Assembly (NCBI GenBank): GCA_023374045.1
Contig: CM041780.1
Span: 94,025,005 to 94,089,004 of the forward strand
DNA length: 64,000 nucleotides
From: Limonium bicolor
Taxonomy: Eukaryota; Streptophyta; Magnoliopsida; Caryophyllales; Plumbaginaceae
Reading direction: 5' to 3'
Position 1 is the first letter of the stretch. Each line of letters starts with the position of its first letter. The notes under the pieces are model-generated. The model did no database searches. It saw nothing but the letters and a program-made list of their open reading frames with translations, and had not been told where the DNA came from. The position numbers were made by a program, and so were the translations under genes. Positions 7,672-21,525 of this stretch are shown one piece after another.

Positions 7672-10600
7672 TGTAACACCCCTACTACGCACATCACTAA
7701 ATGAAATCGCAGCGGAAATAAATAACTAAACAGTAACTAACACTTCGGTGCTACAACGCCGTCAACCACCCACGTGGTTGACAAGGCAGAATAAATACAA
7801 GTGTACCGGTCTGATGATCAGACTCCCGAGCATAAAACTAAACCATAAATACATCATATACAATACCGAGTATTACATACATCCTTCACTGTATCACATA
7901 CTGTTAACTGTCACAACCAATATACAACACGCCACGGGAGCACAGGCGCATCCCGGGCCAACATCCAAAAGTACTCAAAATAAACACATCCTAGGATCTA
8001 AGCCACTCCGCTTCTTCGATCCTCATCCTGCAGTATAAGAAATATGGATCCCCCGAGGGGGTCAGCAACCCTTGGCTGGTATGGTTAACGCGCAGCCCAT
8101 CGGCTACCGGGATACGCGCAACTAATTGTCATGATAACATGGCATTCATATACATAACACAACATAACATGTGGCATAGCATCAATAGTGCACAGCACAA
8201 ATCACATACACAGTGGATCTTCGTTCCACAATAACAAACCACAAGGGTCAAATAACACAAGAGCCTAGAGAATGATTCACCCTCATGTTAAGCTCGTTAC
8301 ACACACTCATTACCGTTCTGTTAGTCGAACGAGTAACTTAAGTCACAGATGGTTCGGATTTAGTGACCCGAACACACCACAAAACACATGTTCCCACTAA
8401 ACCGACATAAGTCAGAATAGGTAAGCTTTGGAGGAAGCTAGCGGGAGATCGAACGCCAAATTAAGGAGAACAATCTTAACAACATAAGAGTCGAATCTGA
8501 TTCAGATATCTACTCTTAACTTACATGCATGACCGGACAACCGGATTCCTCACTTCCCAGTTAACACTTGTTAGAAGTTCATAGTGGAACTTAACACCAA
8601 TACACAATAAGTGGTAAGTCATGTTAGACACACACAAGGGAATGAGTCACATCATAACATCACAATTATATGAACAACTGTAAACTCATTACATGTTTAG
8701 ATCTATAACGTCATAAACACACAGAAAAACATACAACACACAAGCCGGTGTAAAGGTAGACAACAGACTGCAAGAAAACCATACCTTGGTCCTTGCCTTG
8801 ATTTGTTTCCACCGTAGGTCACTCCTATACATAGTTAATGTCGGTTAATTTTATTTAACCTTCAAACTTACTAAGTTTAACATGATTGTTGACATGTTTT
8901 AATGTCTAACTTACCCTAGGTTACCTTCATTATACACCTAGGGTTAACTACATAAGTCACATTCTTTTCTGTTTTTTTAAGTTTTGGTATGTCCGACCCA
9001 CCGTCCGACCCACAACTGGGTCGGACCCTTCCAGTGGTTTCCGGGTCTGAAGAACCTTACCATGTCCGACCCATGTCCGACCCAACCTTCTGGGTCGGAC
9101 CATTCCAGAGACATGTCCGACCCACGTCCGACTCACTCGACTGGGTCGGTCGGACCATTGCAGAGAATTTCATCGACCTCAGAACATGCATGTCCGACCC
9201 ATGTCCGACCCACCCTTCTGGGTCGGACCATTACAGAACATTTTACCGCCTTACAAACACGCCCGTCCGACCCACGTCCGACTCACTCGACTGGGTCGGA
9301 CCGTTCCAGAACATTTTCCCTCCTTTGAAATATGACCGTCCGACCCATGTCCGACCCACCCTTCTGGGTCGGACCATTCCAGAACAATTTCCTGACGTCT
9401 AACAGAGGCTGTCCGACCCAAACTTGGGTCGGAACTGGGTCGGACGTCCTCTAAACTTACCCAAACTTATCAAATCTTCACCAAACTTCCCTACAGCCTC
9501 TTAATGTTTCCTAACAACATTTGGTACCCTTATATCCACATACAACATCCATGAAACTCATTTTCTAATTCCTTAAGCCTTTACTTATTTCCTTGTAAAA
9601 TTCCTTAAACTTATGTTATTTCCTCCTTAGTTTCCCAATGGTATTTCATACATATGATAACTACTATCCCAAATGCTTTCTCCTCATCTTAACATCATCT
9701 CTTAAGCATTATTTCTCAAACTAACTCCTTATGTCATTCTTGAAATTCTTTTCCAAGTTTACACTTTCTCCTTATTTTACCAAAGTTTGCCTAAGTCTTT
9801 ACCTAAGTCCAAAATGACTTTGGTACATACTAAAACCTCAAGCTCATGCCTAAGTCCTTGTTACACTAGAACACTTAAGACATTATATCTTCTCTTATAA
9901 AACACCTAGTCATTTCCAACACCTCTAATTCACCAAACCTCATGTAAACACTTAGAACTTCTTGCTTCTTACCTAAATTTCGACATAGGTTCTCCTAGAA
10001 CATTACTAACCAAAACATATTGTTTTCACCAACAAAAAACCAAGAACACTAAGAATCCACCAAGCACTTTCTTATACACAAACTTCACTCATATAGCACC
10101 ACATCACAATATAGTGCATAATTTAAATTGCATTGGCACTTAGGCCCTTAAGATGCATAATCATAAACACTGAATTTCCACAATATATTTGCCTTTGACC
10201 TGCAAATACACTCAACAACACATATGCCTTACTAAGCTCTTGAGAACACTTTACTAAGTCATTCACCATTTGCTCTTTAGGTAGTTTTAAACAAGCATTA
10301 TAAGCTCATTTCTCCTAAGGCATTAAACAACATTAGGTTAGTAGATTTACCTCTTTTCCAAACAACTTCTTTCTTGTTTCCTTTAAAAACCGGCAAGGTA
10401 CTTGATTCTTTTGTCAAGTTCTAAACAATATACAAACATTATAATGAGTATTCAAGCTATAAGCTTCATCTCATTTTAAACCCTAATTTTACATTGTTTC
10501 AAAAACATTAATGTAGTTGTTTTACCTTGATCTTTGAAGAGAGTTTGAATATCTAACAAGAGAGGACTCCACCTAGTCCATGAAGAGTTGGAATGAAGCT

Positions 10601-11633
10601 AGAACAGGTCACACAAAGAGCTCCTTCAATGTATTTTCGGTCACAACAAAAAATGAAGGAAATGAAGTTTTTATTTGAGATTCCTTACCTAGAAGCAAAG
10701 GAGAGTAACAATATGTAAAAATACAAGCTCAAGCTCCTTCAATGGTGGAACTCCATGGCACCGAAATGGTGGTCTTGGAATTTTAAGAAGATAGAAATGA
10801 AGAGCTTGATGAGAGGAAGAGATTGGTGGTGTTTGTTTTTGATTTGGACAAGTGAGCTAGATTTTACAAGAGATCAAAGATGGAGATGGTGATGAGTACT
10901 ATTGCAAACCGTGAGAGAATGAAGAAGAGAGGTTGAAGAAGGTTTTGGAACCGTGGGAAATGAAGGAAAGAAATGAGAGAATGAGATAGAATTTGCTTTT
11001 GAAGATATTTATACTTTATAAAGTAAAAAGGTACTTAAGTAGTTTCTTTATTTTCTTAACAAGCTAACAAGGGTGGTGTGTCACCAACCTTAAAAACCGG
11101 CCCCCAATAGTAGTGAGGGTATTATAGTCTTTATTTGTCAATTTAATTACTTATACAACATGTGTTACAAAATAGCTTATAAAAACACTATTCATGAAAA
11201 CAAGGCACATAGAAGTGAAATTTTTGATTTCCCATTGATATAGACATCCAAATGTGATATTATATAGTACACATATATATTTAAGTAATGATGGACATCT
11301 AGCCACTCAAAACTCATTTACAAGACAATTTTTCAAAAATGTGCTTTAAGACTCCTTAAAGCACATTTTGTGTTTAAACTTGTTTTCAAGCTTGGTTTTC
11401 TTTGGTAATTGGTTTAATATGTTCATTAGCATATAATTAAGATCTTGGTAAGTTATTAGGTCTTAACCAAGCTTACCCCAAGCTTAGAGCACATTTTGGC
11501 CTTTATTGACCTTAAAGCACATCTTGTGTTTTCTTTTGTTTAAATTTGTTTACTAATGTTTCTAAGACTCTTTTTAGTTTTAATATACCATATTTAAGTG
11601 TTTAAACAATATATTAAGGTTTGGGGTATTTCA
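7672..11633 (-). repeat. Right (5') LTR of element A, complete, 3962 bp
   Basis: Bounded by TGTAACACCCC next to the PBS and GGGGTATTTCA at 11633. Its last 1224 bases match the left LTR. It contains no protein gene. A GTCCGACCCA hairpin array lies at 8990-9450, followed by an AT-rich, C/T-biased stretch. Confidence 0.93.
8990..9450. repeat. GTCCGACCCA / TGGGTCGGAC inverted-repeat array in LTR A
   Basis: Seven units spaced about 50-80 bases apart. Each has two direct GTCCGACCCA-like words, then a 5-7 base spacer, then the inverse GGGTCGGAC, so each can fold into a hairpin. Between units lies a looser repeat (CATTCCAGAACATTTT-like). About 20 CCGAC cores on both strands result. CCGAC is the core of the plant low-temperature/DRE element; any regulatory role is inference. 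Confidence 0.85.
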
Positions 11634-14270
11634 CCTTTTTCTTTCAAAACCAAATTTTCTTTCAAACCCATACTTACTTCTAATCACCTTTTTAAACCAA
11701 ACCAGAGGACCTACGCTGGCCGCAGTGCCACATGGTAGGTAAGTTACACCCAGTTCACTTTTGAGCAACCGGACGGGAACCGGTAAACCCAAGGGTAGCA
11801 ACTCGAGGGAATGGATTGAGTTCATAATAATACAACAGTGGATAGACTATCCTTGATTAAGTTCCGGAAGCATTGGACGCATGTATCATAGGACGATATG
11901 AGGGAGTTGACAATAGAATATTTCACCTAGGCGTGTGACGGACACTACGAGTGTACCAACTGAAATGTGGGACGATCGCACTCCGATAGGAGCTTGTGGG
12001 CCTAACAGACCTACTTAGGGGTTAGTCGGGTAAGTGGTAATGTATCAGTATGGTACCCCACATATGTATACGAGTAGAGTCCGAAACACGGGAAGTAGGC
12101 GACTCCATACTACGGTCAGCAGTAAAGGTCAAACCAGAGCAACAGATTACCATCAAATAGTTGAAGTAAAGGAACACAGTTAAGTTAACAAGGCTAAACG
12201 AGTCAGTGAATTCATTTAAGGGAAACGTTTAAGAGTTATGAAATGCGAAGCGCACTGGCTAGTAAGTAAAGACCTCATATATGTCTCAAGAATCCCGAGG
12301 GATAAAATATGATAGCTGGCACGATGACCCAACCTATACATGGCAAGGCAGATGCCTGATATGGACATGTTAATGTGCAACGAACGGGATGAAACTCCCA
12401 GAATGATTACTTAGACTATCAGGGGATATCAATCTCACTAGAGAGGATATTAAACCCAACTAAGAACGCAAAACGGCGTAGTTAACTAAACACACCAATA
12501 AGTGCAAGCCAGATGTAATGGCATAACTTAGCAACACCCAGGAGCAATCCTTGAGGAGTGTTTGGATCAACAATTGTTGAACAAAATAACGTGACAGAAA
12601 CGAAAGGGTTGAAACTAACACTTAGTTTAAACATAAGTCGTCAGGAGGCAGACTAATATTCCTAAGGGGCATCCCATGAAAGGAAGCGTGATGCAACGAC
12701 CTTGTCTTGGAGCCCAATACAACCTTCAAACCATGTAATGTTGTATAGAGAAGTGAATGTGTGTGAACAGCCTACAATGGGCAGAGCTCGAGGCAGTAAG
12801 GCCTATAGACAACAAACAAAATGTGTTATGTAGATTTAATCGATTGTAGGAGTTTATGTTATACAAGTGAATAGAGTGGAGAACGAACCACTGCTTTAAG
12901 AGTGGGGATACCTCTCGATATTGTGAAACCGCGGGAGCGGTAGTTATGCGAACCAAGTTCAAGAAATATGTTAAGAATTGACCATGTTGTTATTGCGGTA
13001 GAGCAGTTAGTTTAGTAGCATGTGTGTATAATGTGAAGCACCGAGCTGAGTAACGCTGGCTTATAACTCGCATGAGGGTAACAAAGTGATGGTTCGCTCA
13101 AGGAGCGTAAACACTCGAAAAATAGTGTATTCAGTAGTCATCCAAATGAATGATGAACCATAATAAGAATGATGGAAGTACATGTGCGGAAGCTAATATG
13201 ACAGTGGATGCCAAGTAAGTTAGTGTTATACAATGAGTAAGAGCACGGTGCGCAGTAAGTGACCGTTGTATAAGTATTGATAAATGATAATATGGCAATA
13301 AGCACAGTTATGAGTTAGACTCAGTGGAGATGCAACGGTAAGTGATAACAATTAAAGTAGGCAGTAAGCCAGTAGCCAGTATTATGAGATAAGGATCTCA
13401 GTGAAACACAATGTTCATTCCTATCGCAATCGCATAAGAGATTTACTGCCAAGGGTTTACGCCTCTGCACTCTGTATGACTGAGTGTTTTGGTATTGCGC
13501 TTGCGCAGTAATGATCGAGTGAGATAGCTAGGAATTTGGGGAAATGTTAATTGTAGTAGAAGAAGAAGGAGACTTATAACGCGATAAGGACCGAGGCATA
13601 GAAAATGCAAGGTCGTACAAATGAAAGGATACTTGTACAGGACCAAGTGTGGAAGCATGATTAGCAATAAGTGACTACAGTAGCACTAAATACCAAATAT
13701 CAATATGGGATATACCTCAAGTGTGGGAAATAACCGAGAGAGCACTACACATTAAGTGGTAGCTCAATCTCAACCGACAGTAAGTCGGAAGAAATCAAGT
13801 CAATCATTGTGAAATACATAGCAGTATGCACAGTAAACTATCATGGAAGTGGATAGAAAGTTTGTAACTCACCGAAGTCGCGCACGGTAAGAAATACCAC
13901 GCATCGGTTGAGAAACCATTATTACCAGGATAAAGGTGATAAATGGGAGATGTATAATACAGTAAGAATAACGAATGGGGCAAACTAAGCTCTAAAGTTA
14001 TCAGGGTCGCGCAGCAAAAGCTAGTGGACCTGTGATTCAAGTGTTGAATGTGCATAGTGAACATGAGTGAATGGCTAATTATTAACACCTAGAAGCCTCA
14101 CAGGCCAGAACCAAAACCGGTTATGAGTTAAGCAAACTGCAATGAGAATTCTTGGTTTAGGGACTAAAGCGCCAATATGGTTAAGACCGCGTGGAAGTTA
14201 AAACACTTCACGGCGACAGAACATTTTAAACCAATGTTCAGTGATTGATTACGTGGGCGTAATCCCTTTT
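11634..14270 (+). pseudogene. Decayed internal region of an old plus-strand gypsy element
   Basis: No open frame of note and no protein motif I can recognise on either strand. It is placed as a remnant because it runs into a gypsy-like 3' terminus: ATTACGTGGGCGTAAT resembles the conserved end of gypsy pol (family form like TTCGxGGACGAAAT), followed by a PPT at 14271. Confidence 0.4.
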
Positions 14271-15339
14271 AAGGGGGGTAGAGTGCAAAACCGCTTAGTG
14301 TGTTTTACCGTACAAGTATACGTGAACTATGTTGTGCATATCACAAAATAATTTGTTTAGATGATTGGTGTGTGTTACATAATCATACGCATTCATTCAT
14401 GGTTTAATTGTGGTAATTTTGCACAGAAGATGCGAAATACCATTGTGATAAGTGTGTCTATTTTGTTAACAGTTGTGTGTGAGAGTACAAGTATAAGGGA
14501 GTAAAGAAACTCCTGGGGAACTAAACCCCGACAGTATATGTTCGTATAATACTAAATGTAATACCGTGTATTGTATTTTGATAAAAGTATGTATATATAC
14601 AGTATTGTGAATTGTGAAGGGGTATGAAATCGACATAGAACCTAGTGAGAATTAAATTCCCTAGGTAACTTGATTAAAAGTGAATGAAGATAACTGATAG
14701 GCGAAGTTCTATCCCTTGGAGATGTAATGATTATGACTAGAATGACTAAATGATAGAAAATTGGAAATGAGTGTATTATTTGATGCTTGAAAATGAAGTG
14801 GGAGGTGGAACTTGATTTGCATGCGATCAAGGGAAGCCGAACACAAATTGGGGTGGAGGGATAGTTCAACACTGATGCTGATCACATCAGGGTTGGATGA
14901 TTCTTGAAGCTCCCTATAAGTGGTCACAAATAACTACGCTAAGGAAAGATGCAAAGAGCATAAATTGGACTTGGAGTTGTATTGCGTTTTCAAAAAGATT
15001 TTCAATTGGTATTTCCAAAATTTTTGATTGATAGTTTGTATAAAGGATTCTCTTATACTTAACCTCGTAAAGAATATTTTTGTAGTACTTGCTCACGAGC
15101 TGAGGACGTATGAGCCTTTGTCTTCGGACTGGTGACTTGAGGAGTATATATGTTAAAAAAAATTAAGTGATTGTTTTGATCTCCCTAAGGAACGGGGACC
15201 GGAAGGTGTCCATCGCGACCAGGTTCTGCGGGATCACAGTGTATATGTACTCGACATGGGACTCGAGGACTGTAATGTCCTATAGTCTTAGGACCGAGCC
15301 CATGAAGAGATGGAAAAGGTATTTTTGATTGCTATACAT
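14271..15339 (+). repeat. PPT and partial LTR of the old plus-strand element
   Basis: AAGGGGGGTAGAG at 14271-14283 is a polypurine tract, followed by TG at 14284. The following AT-rich DNA is probably the 5' part of a 3' LTR. It is cut at 15339 by the insertion of element C. No second copy is in the window, so the LTR assignment is inferred from the PPT alone. Confidence 0.45.
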
Positions 15340-15964
15340 TGTAACGCCCCTATTTACAATAGATACAGCGGAATAAAACTCTAATGGCGATTACAGATCA
15401 TCGGGGTCCAAACACCCGGTACAAAACCTCACCAATTACTACTTACAAATGTTACAGTCTGAACAAGAGAAAACAATGTAAATACAACTTAAAATAAACA
15501 AGGTAACTCTCCATAACTCCTAAATCCCATCCCAATCACTCATACTCTTCGTGGCCACCTGTATGAACAATTTTGTACCTGCAAGATGAAACCAAGCAGC
15601 CCACCCCGGGAGGGGTGAGTCAGTTCCCTGGAATGGAACTGGTACAATTCTCCAAAACAATAAATTAAAACATAGTTCTTCAAATGAGATAGTAACATGA
15701 AAGCAAACTCTTAAAAGTAAGACAGAGAAAAAGCACTTCAAAACAATCAAGTTATAGAGAAAAGAGAACAAGGCAAAGATGGAGAATAAGAACTTTAAAA
15801 CCTAGTCAACCACTTAAGAAGTCACACCGTATAGTTAGTAAGCATCCATTGTTGATGTTAGAACCAATTCTGGTTAAGAAGAGAAAGACTCAAGTAGTCA
15901 CAAAGGACTAGGAATGAAAAGATAGATCCAAGAACCAATAACTCAAGAGTGGAATAAAACCAAT

Positions 15965-16225
15965 TGGGAGAGATAGCCCCCACCGCCAGATATAAATGTC
16001 CATATGGACGAGGGATATACAACCCCCTGCCGTCAGATATAAATGTCCTTGTGGACGAGGGTTATACATCCCCCTGCTGTCAGATATAAATGTCCTGGTG
16101 GACGAGGGATATACAGCCCCCTGCTGTTAGATATAAATGTCCTTATGGACGAGGGATATACAACCCCCTGCTGTCAGATATAAATGTCCTTGTGGACGAG
16201 GGATATACAGCCCCCTGCTGTTATC
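15965..16225. repeat. 47-bp minisatellite in LTR C (left copy)
   Basis: About five units of a 46-48 base repeat containing GATATAAATGTCC, GGACGAGGGATATACA and CCCCCTGCTGT. The word TATAAA recurs in each unit. The right LTR has about four units at 60345-60540, so the copy number differs between the two LTRs. Confidence 0.85.
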
Positions 16226-17942
16226 GGTGAAGACGCGCGCACGTCACAACAAAAGACTCAGCTCATGGATGAAACAATATCCAGAGTCAAAGGAAGAATT
16301 ACCAAGATTGTCCTTTTCCATATTCCCACTAGATCACTAACTGCACCAGAGCAATACCAAAACACTTAGTCCTACAGAGTGCAGAAGCGTAAACCCTAGG
16401 CAGTTAATGTCTAATGAAATAACCAAATAGAAGGAACCAATAACCATGTAAGTCTCACATTCAAGGCTCAGTTAGTCACATAAAGCTGAGTTAGCCACAC
16501 CAACAGTTTCCATTTGAAATTCCTTTAAACTCAGTTAGTGTTTTTCAAAAACGTCTCATAAGTCGGTTAGTAAAAGTATCAGAGTACGAGAAATCGTACC
16601 TGGTTAATGTTGTAGCAGTTCTAGTCGACTTGTGCAAATATTCAACAATACTCTGAGGAATAGTAAAGGTAGTCTAACATCAATAACTTGTGGCCCAAGT
16701 TAAACTTAAATAAATTCCTCACTCTTATTTCTAAGTCTCAATTGTCTTTTAAGCCCTCACTTAAATGTTATGTATAACCTTTGACTTGTCTTAGAATGTT
16801 GTATAACTCAAGGTTGTAAGACCAAGGAATGTATTATATTAACACTTGTTAATCGCTCCACTCTTATCCTCTTTACCCATACTTAACCATAATTCTCACA
16901 TTAAGACCTTTATAACATAAGTGCATTATATGTTATTCAATCAATCTTAGAATTTCGATAACAATTCTTAAGCTCACTACTTTTATTCTTAATTTAGAAT
17001 AAACATCGTATTATGACCTATGATAGGTTTATCTTAGAATACCATACTATTATTTCAGAATGTAATGTTTATGTAATTTTATCATTATCTGCTAGTTAAC
17101 CCAATATGGTTAAATCTTCCTCTTAACTTAATTAAGATATACATCATGTATATTGGAATCATAGTGTTGTAAATGCATTTTATTATAACGTAATTGAGCT
17201 ACCAAAACCAACTATCTTACCCTTAGTTCAGAATGACTTCTAATTACAACCATGTAATAATCTTGTCATAAGATGTTCAATTACTTCCCATCTTGAAATA
17301 ACTATATTTTAATTAACTTAAACTTATCGAATTCTTACATTTAGTATTCATAAAGTATATTATTTACCTAATTATTACATATATAATAAGGTGGTTTAAG
17401 GTAACCTTTTATGTATCCTTGCTTACATTCAATCTCCTAAATGTTTTATTTTTACACACATTCCCTTCATAGACTATGTACAATCCTTTTATACTAAACT
17501 TTAATAAACTTATGTCTTAAATACGTTTTTGATCGTTTACGAAGCCTAAAGTTTCAAAGGAATAACTTAACAAATTAATTCCCCTGATTATGTTTTAGGA
17601 TAAGCATTATATCTTAACTATGTAAAAATTTATCTAAGAATTAATTCTCATTATGAGTCAAATTGTCGATTATTTAATAGGATCATCTATCCTGAAAAAT
17701 CCTCATACCTTATATTCAAATTATATATTAATATTTTCAGTGTCATAAAATAGATCAATCAAATCTCTTATGTAACTCAGTTTCATCTAATTAAAGGTTC
17801 AAGGGTTTAAGTATCTAATTTATATTTACAAACCTTTTATAAGTTCTAGCCATTAATTACAACACTTATTTTTAACCTCACATTCTGAATATTGGTAATT
17901 AACGCATTTAATATGGCTTCTCTAATTTTAAGAAACTCAAGG

Positions 17943-20274
17943 TGTTATGCCCCAGATTTTTTTTATTTCCTTTCTGATTCGCAAAGGGAGTTTATGCTAT
18001 TTTGTAATCTTATATTAGCTTGTCTATGACATTCTCCTAATGTCATTATGTTAGCTTGTGGAAGGAGGGCTAAAGATGTCTTTTTGCGTTCTATTAGTAA
18101 TTAAAGAGTTAAGGACTTATTTCTTATTTTACTATTTCCTAACTCTCCTTTCTCAACTTTCTATTCACGATCAATTGCTCCTTCCACTATCCTGACGTTC
18201 TCGCACGACGGTTCTTACTCGCTCTCAATAACCTCCCTTTGCTCCTCTTTCTCTTCTTCAATTTTCTCTCGATTATTAACTGTTGGAGATCTGCTGGTGG
18301 AATTCGGTTCTTCTATCAGTCGTCAGTCAGGTTGGGTTGTAGATTTAGTTCTCTTCTCTATTGAGTCTCCTTTCCCTTTTTTTATTTTGATTTTGTATTT
18401 GGGAATGGTTCAATTCGAGGGATTGTTGTTCGAGTGGAGATTTACGGAAGGCAGTTCGTAGAGTCCACAGAGATAGCGTTGCTTCGGATGTGAGGTAGGT
18501 GGTAGATGGATTCAGTTATGTATGTTCACCCACGGGGGTTCCGTTTCGGTTTCTGTATTTGAATTCTTTGACTCTCTGATTGGTGATGTTTCTTGGTTGA
18601 TTTTGATGTGCTTTTGATGCGTTAAAACCCCGTGGATGTATGTTTTCGATTGGCTATTTTGATACTATAAGTTATGTATGTTTTGTGGGGGAGATTTGGC
18701 TGTTTTCCGCAATCGATTTTGCAGTTTTCGCAGTGTCCGAACATCTGTCCGAACATTGAAGTTCGGACATCATGCGCGGGTAGATTTTTGGACTCTCGGC
18801 GTATGTCCGAACATGCAAGGTCGGACGCATGTTCGGACAGACCTTTGTTTTTGGCATAACTTCTTCATCTGAGCTCCGTTTTGAGTGCCGTTTGCGGCAT
18901 TGGATTCCTCTTTTCGAGTACTATCTATTTAAATATGTTTTAGCACATGTATATGTGTAATTGGATTTGAAAATATTCGATAAGCCTTTGAGTTTCAGCT
19001 TCTGACTTTGGTTTTGACTTTCGTATTTCATTGGTCTTGGCTTAAGACTTCTGTTTCAGCTTGTGAATTCTGTTTTTGATTGTGTTAAGCCTTGGGCTTG
19101 GGTGTTAGCGCTCTGCAACACCCTCTAATCTGTTTTGATTAAGCTTTTGCTTTCTGTTCTGGTCTGATAAAGACTTCCGTTCTGTTCTGTATAAAGCTTT
19201 GATTTGTTCTGAGAGCTTCTGTTTTGGGGCCTAGTCTTATCTGTATCTGAACCGTGGATGGCTGGTTTAGCTATCTCGTAGCGCGCTATGTAGGACGTCC
19301 TTCTGTTTCACGGGTGGTATCCCCGTTCTGTTCACAGGTTCCCACATGTTCTGTTTACGAGTGAGGTTTCCTCGTTCTGTTCACGGGTTGCTTACCCGTT
19401 CTGTCTGTATGCTTTGAATGCTAGTGTCCCACTTCTGTTCGGATTCTGTTCTGCTGATTTGACAGACTGCTGTGTGCTTTCTGTCCTTTGAACACCTCTG
19501 TTTGTTTGTACTGCTTCCGCCAGTTCTGTTTGTTTTAAAACTCAGATAGGCTGCTGTGTGCTTCTTGTCTGTTGAGGATTTCTGATTTGCAAAGTGCTCT
19601 GCTTTGTCTACTCTATCTGTATTTGATTTGAGATGGTCTGCTGTGTGCTTACCACCTTCTGCTAAGTTCTGGATTTTGCTAAGCTTCTGATTTTGCTAAG
19701 CTTCTGACTGTGTTTAAGCTTTTGAGTTTGTTAAGCTTCTGATTTCGTCAAGTCTGCTTCAGTTAGCTTCTGCTACTAAGTGTATGTTTTGACCACCGCT
19801 TAGCTCCTTCTGCTTTAGACTTCTGTCTATTTGAAAGACTTCCGCTTTGTCTCTGATTTTGCTCTGGCTAAGCGCTTTCGTATATGTATAAATATATATG
19901 TTCAGTATCTGTTTTGAGCATGCTCAGCTGATGAAGTTTATCACCTGCTGAGCAATAGTTTTGCTCACCCCTATCTCCGTCTGATTTGTAGGTTTTAGTT
20001 CGTGCTTGGAGATTCAGTTTCAACTTTTTGTCTTGGCATTTGAGTTTTGTATTCAGCTTGTTTGGCCATGGTGCCCAGTTGTAATTAGATTATGCTTTGT
20101 ATTTCAGTTTGGCTTCCGCCTGTGTATTGTAAAGACAGGTTGTAATCATTTATTTGGTAATATATGAGCATTAGTTCTGTTTTGAGGTTTCGATAGTGTA
20201 GTCTTGCGTGTCTTAGGTAATAAGCGCGTGGCGTGTAACGGTCTCTCAACCAGGGTGGTTTTGGGGTCGTTACA
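17943..20274 (+). mobile_element. Solo LTR of a gypsy-type element, 2332 bp
   Basis: Starts TGTTATGCCCCAG and ends GGGGTCGTTACA. It is flanked by the 5-bp TSD CAAGG at 17938-17942 and 20275-20279, and the sister LTR has the empty site at 62259-62263. No internal region or PBS is present, so it is a solo LTR left after LTR-LTR recombination. The termini fit plus orientation. It has a TATAAATATATATG near 19888 and a TTCTG/AAGCTT-rich stretch at 19000-19980. Confidence 0.92.
18733..18840. repeat. GTCCGAACAT palindrome cluster in the solo LTR
   Basis: Three copies of GTCCGAACAT and two inverse copies of ATGTTCGGAC-like words within about 110 bases. They form inverted pairs such as TGTCCGAACAT...GTTCGGACAT. 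It resembles the GTCCGACCCA array of LTR A in design but not in exact sequence. Confidence 0.8.
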
Positions 20275-21490
20275 CAAGGATTATTTTTAGATTAATACAT
20301 AATCATAGTTTAATATAGTTTTATATCCTAATCCTTTTATTGATCTTATCTTAAAACATTAAGTTATTATTCAATACTATAAATGTTATGAAATGATTAA
20401 ATCTAGGCTTATTAATCCACTTCACAATTGGATGTAAAAGTGTTTATTTATTTTATTGTTAATTAGATAATAAGATATATTTGTTTAACATCTTTGTAAT
20501 CTAATTACAAATTTTCCTAAGTCTTAACTTATTAATTACTTAACCCAATTATAGATTTACATTATGGTCATTGACTAATAATATACATGTATTTTAATAC
20601 GGTTTATATAAATCTTAGAAATTCAAAGGTAACCCTTTAAGCTTAAATTCATAACCATAATTTAATACTACTCTTACAATACTCTTTTAGTAATATTATG
20701 TATAGATTTAGTTTAACTTATTAATTTCTTCATATTCTATTCTCTATCAGGTATTTTATTTCTTTTATTTTTTTTGTTATCTATATATATTAGGATTTAT
20801 TCAAGACATGCTTTATCTACATCCAATATATGGTTTATAAAATAAAGTATTTCCCTTAGTTTCAATTAAGTATATTAACTTATATATTCTATAATTAATA
20901 TAAATGTAGATTAATTTTATTCCTTGATTTAACCTAAGTTACTATTTTATTTCTTTTATATATATATACTTTTTTACTTGACTTAAAAGTTGATACCTAA
21001 AGATATTTATTAACATTCTGTATTAAATGTTAGTTTAGTCTTCTTATATTATTCTCAACCTATAAAGTTTATTAATAAGTCATACTTTAATTTTCGTTAC
21101 ATTAAACCTTATATTATAAGGTAACTTACGAAAAATTTCAGAAATACAATTTTTAGACCTATTTCCTCTTGTCTAAAAATCTCAAATTTAATATATAGTA
21201 AATATGATATTTTAGACATATTATAAAATTCTTATTTCATAAAAATATCTTTTTAATTTACCCAGATAATTCCATAATACTCAGAACTTGCAAAAATTAT
21301 AACTTACGTTTAAAAACTCAAAACCCATATTAACTTATATCAAAATAAACTAGATTTTATAAGGAGTCTGTGGTTAAAATTTCAGGTCAAAATACATTAG
21401 GGAAGGCCATTAAATTAATCCAATAAGTTAGGGTTTAATTCTGGAAATATTATAAATCTTAACCAACTAAAACTTCCCTGTTCTTTTCTC

Positions 21491-21525
21491 GGCCGTCCGT
21501 TTCTAAAACCTACGATCGGACGGCC
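21491..21525. repeat. 9-bp inverted repeat GGCCGTCCG/CGGACGGCC in LTR C
   Basis: Perfect 9-bp arms with a 17-base loop in an otherwise AT-rich region. It is kept without change in the other LTR at 63487-63521. Confidence 0.8.

Larger units (their letters stand above)
1..11633 (-). mobile_element. Element A: Ty3/gypsy LTR retrotransposon carrying an AlkB domain
   Basis: A minus-strand Ty3/gypsy element. The order in element sense is 5' LTR (right copy), PBS for initiator-Met tRNA, gag, AlkB dioxygenase, protease, RT, RNase H, integrase, PPT, 3' LTR (left copy, cut by the window start). Position 1 matches position 10410, and both copies run colinearly to a shared GGGGTATTTCA end. Integrase downstream of RT/RNase H fixes the Ty3/gypsy superfamily. 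The long LTR and the integrase tail (LVKVLW...EEATWE) suggest a Tekay/Del-like chromovirus, which is an inference. The sequence just right of the right LTR is CCTTT, but the left flank lies outside the window, so the TSD cannot be tested. Confidence 0.93.

Noticed and set aside
8984..9402. Two overlapping open frames rich in SDPRPTH repeats
   Set aside because: Produced by the GTCCGACCCA array inside the LTR; no codon or domain support.
11634..14270. Possible host gene between elements
   Set aside because: No open frame of length or motif; continuous with a gypsy PPT/LTR start, so better read as a decayed element.
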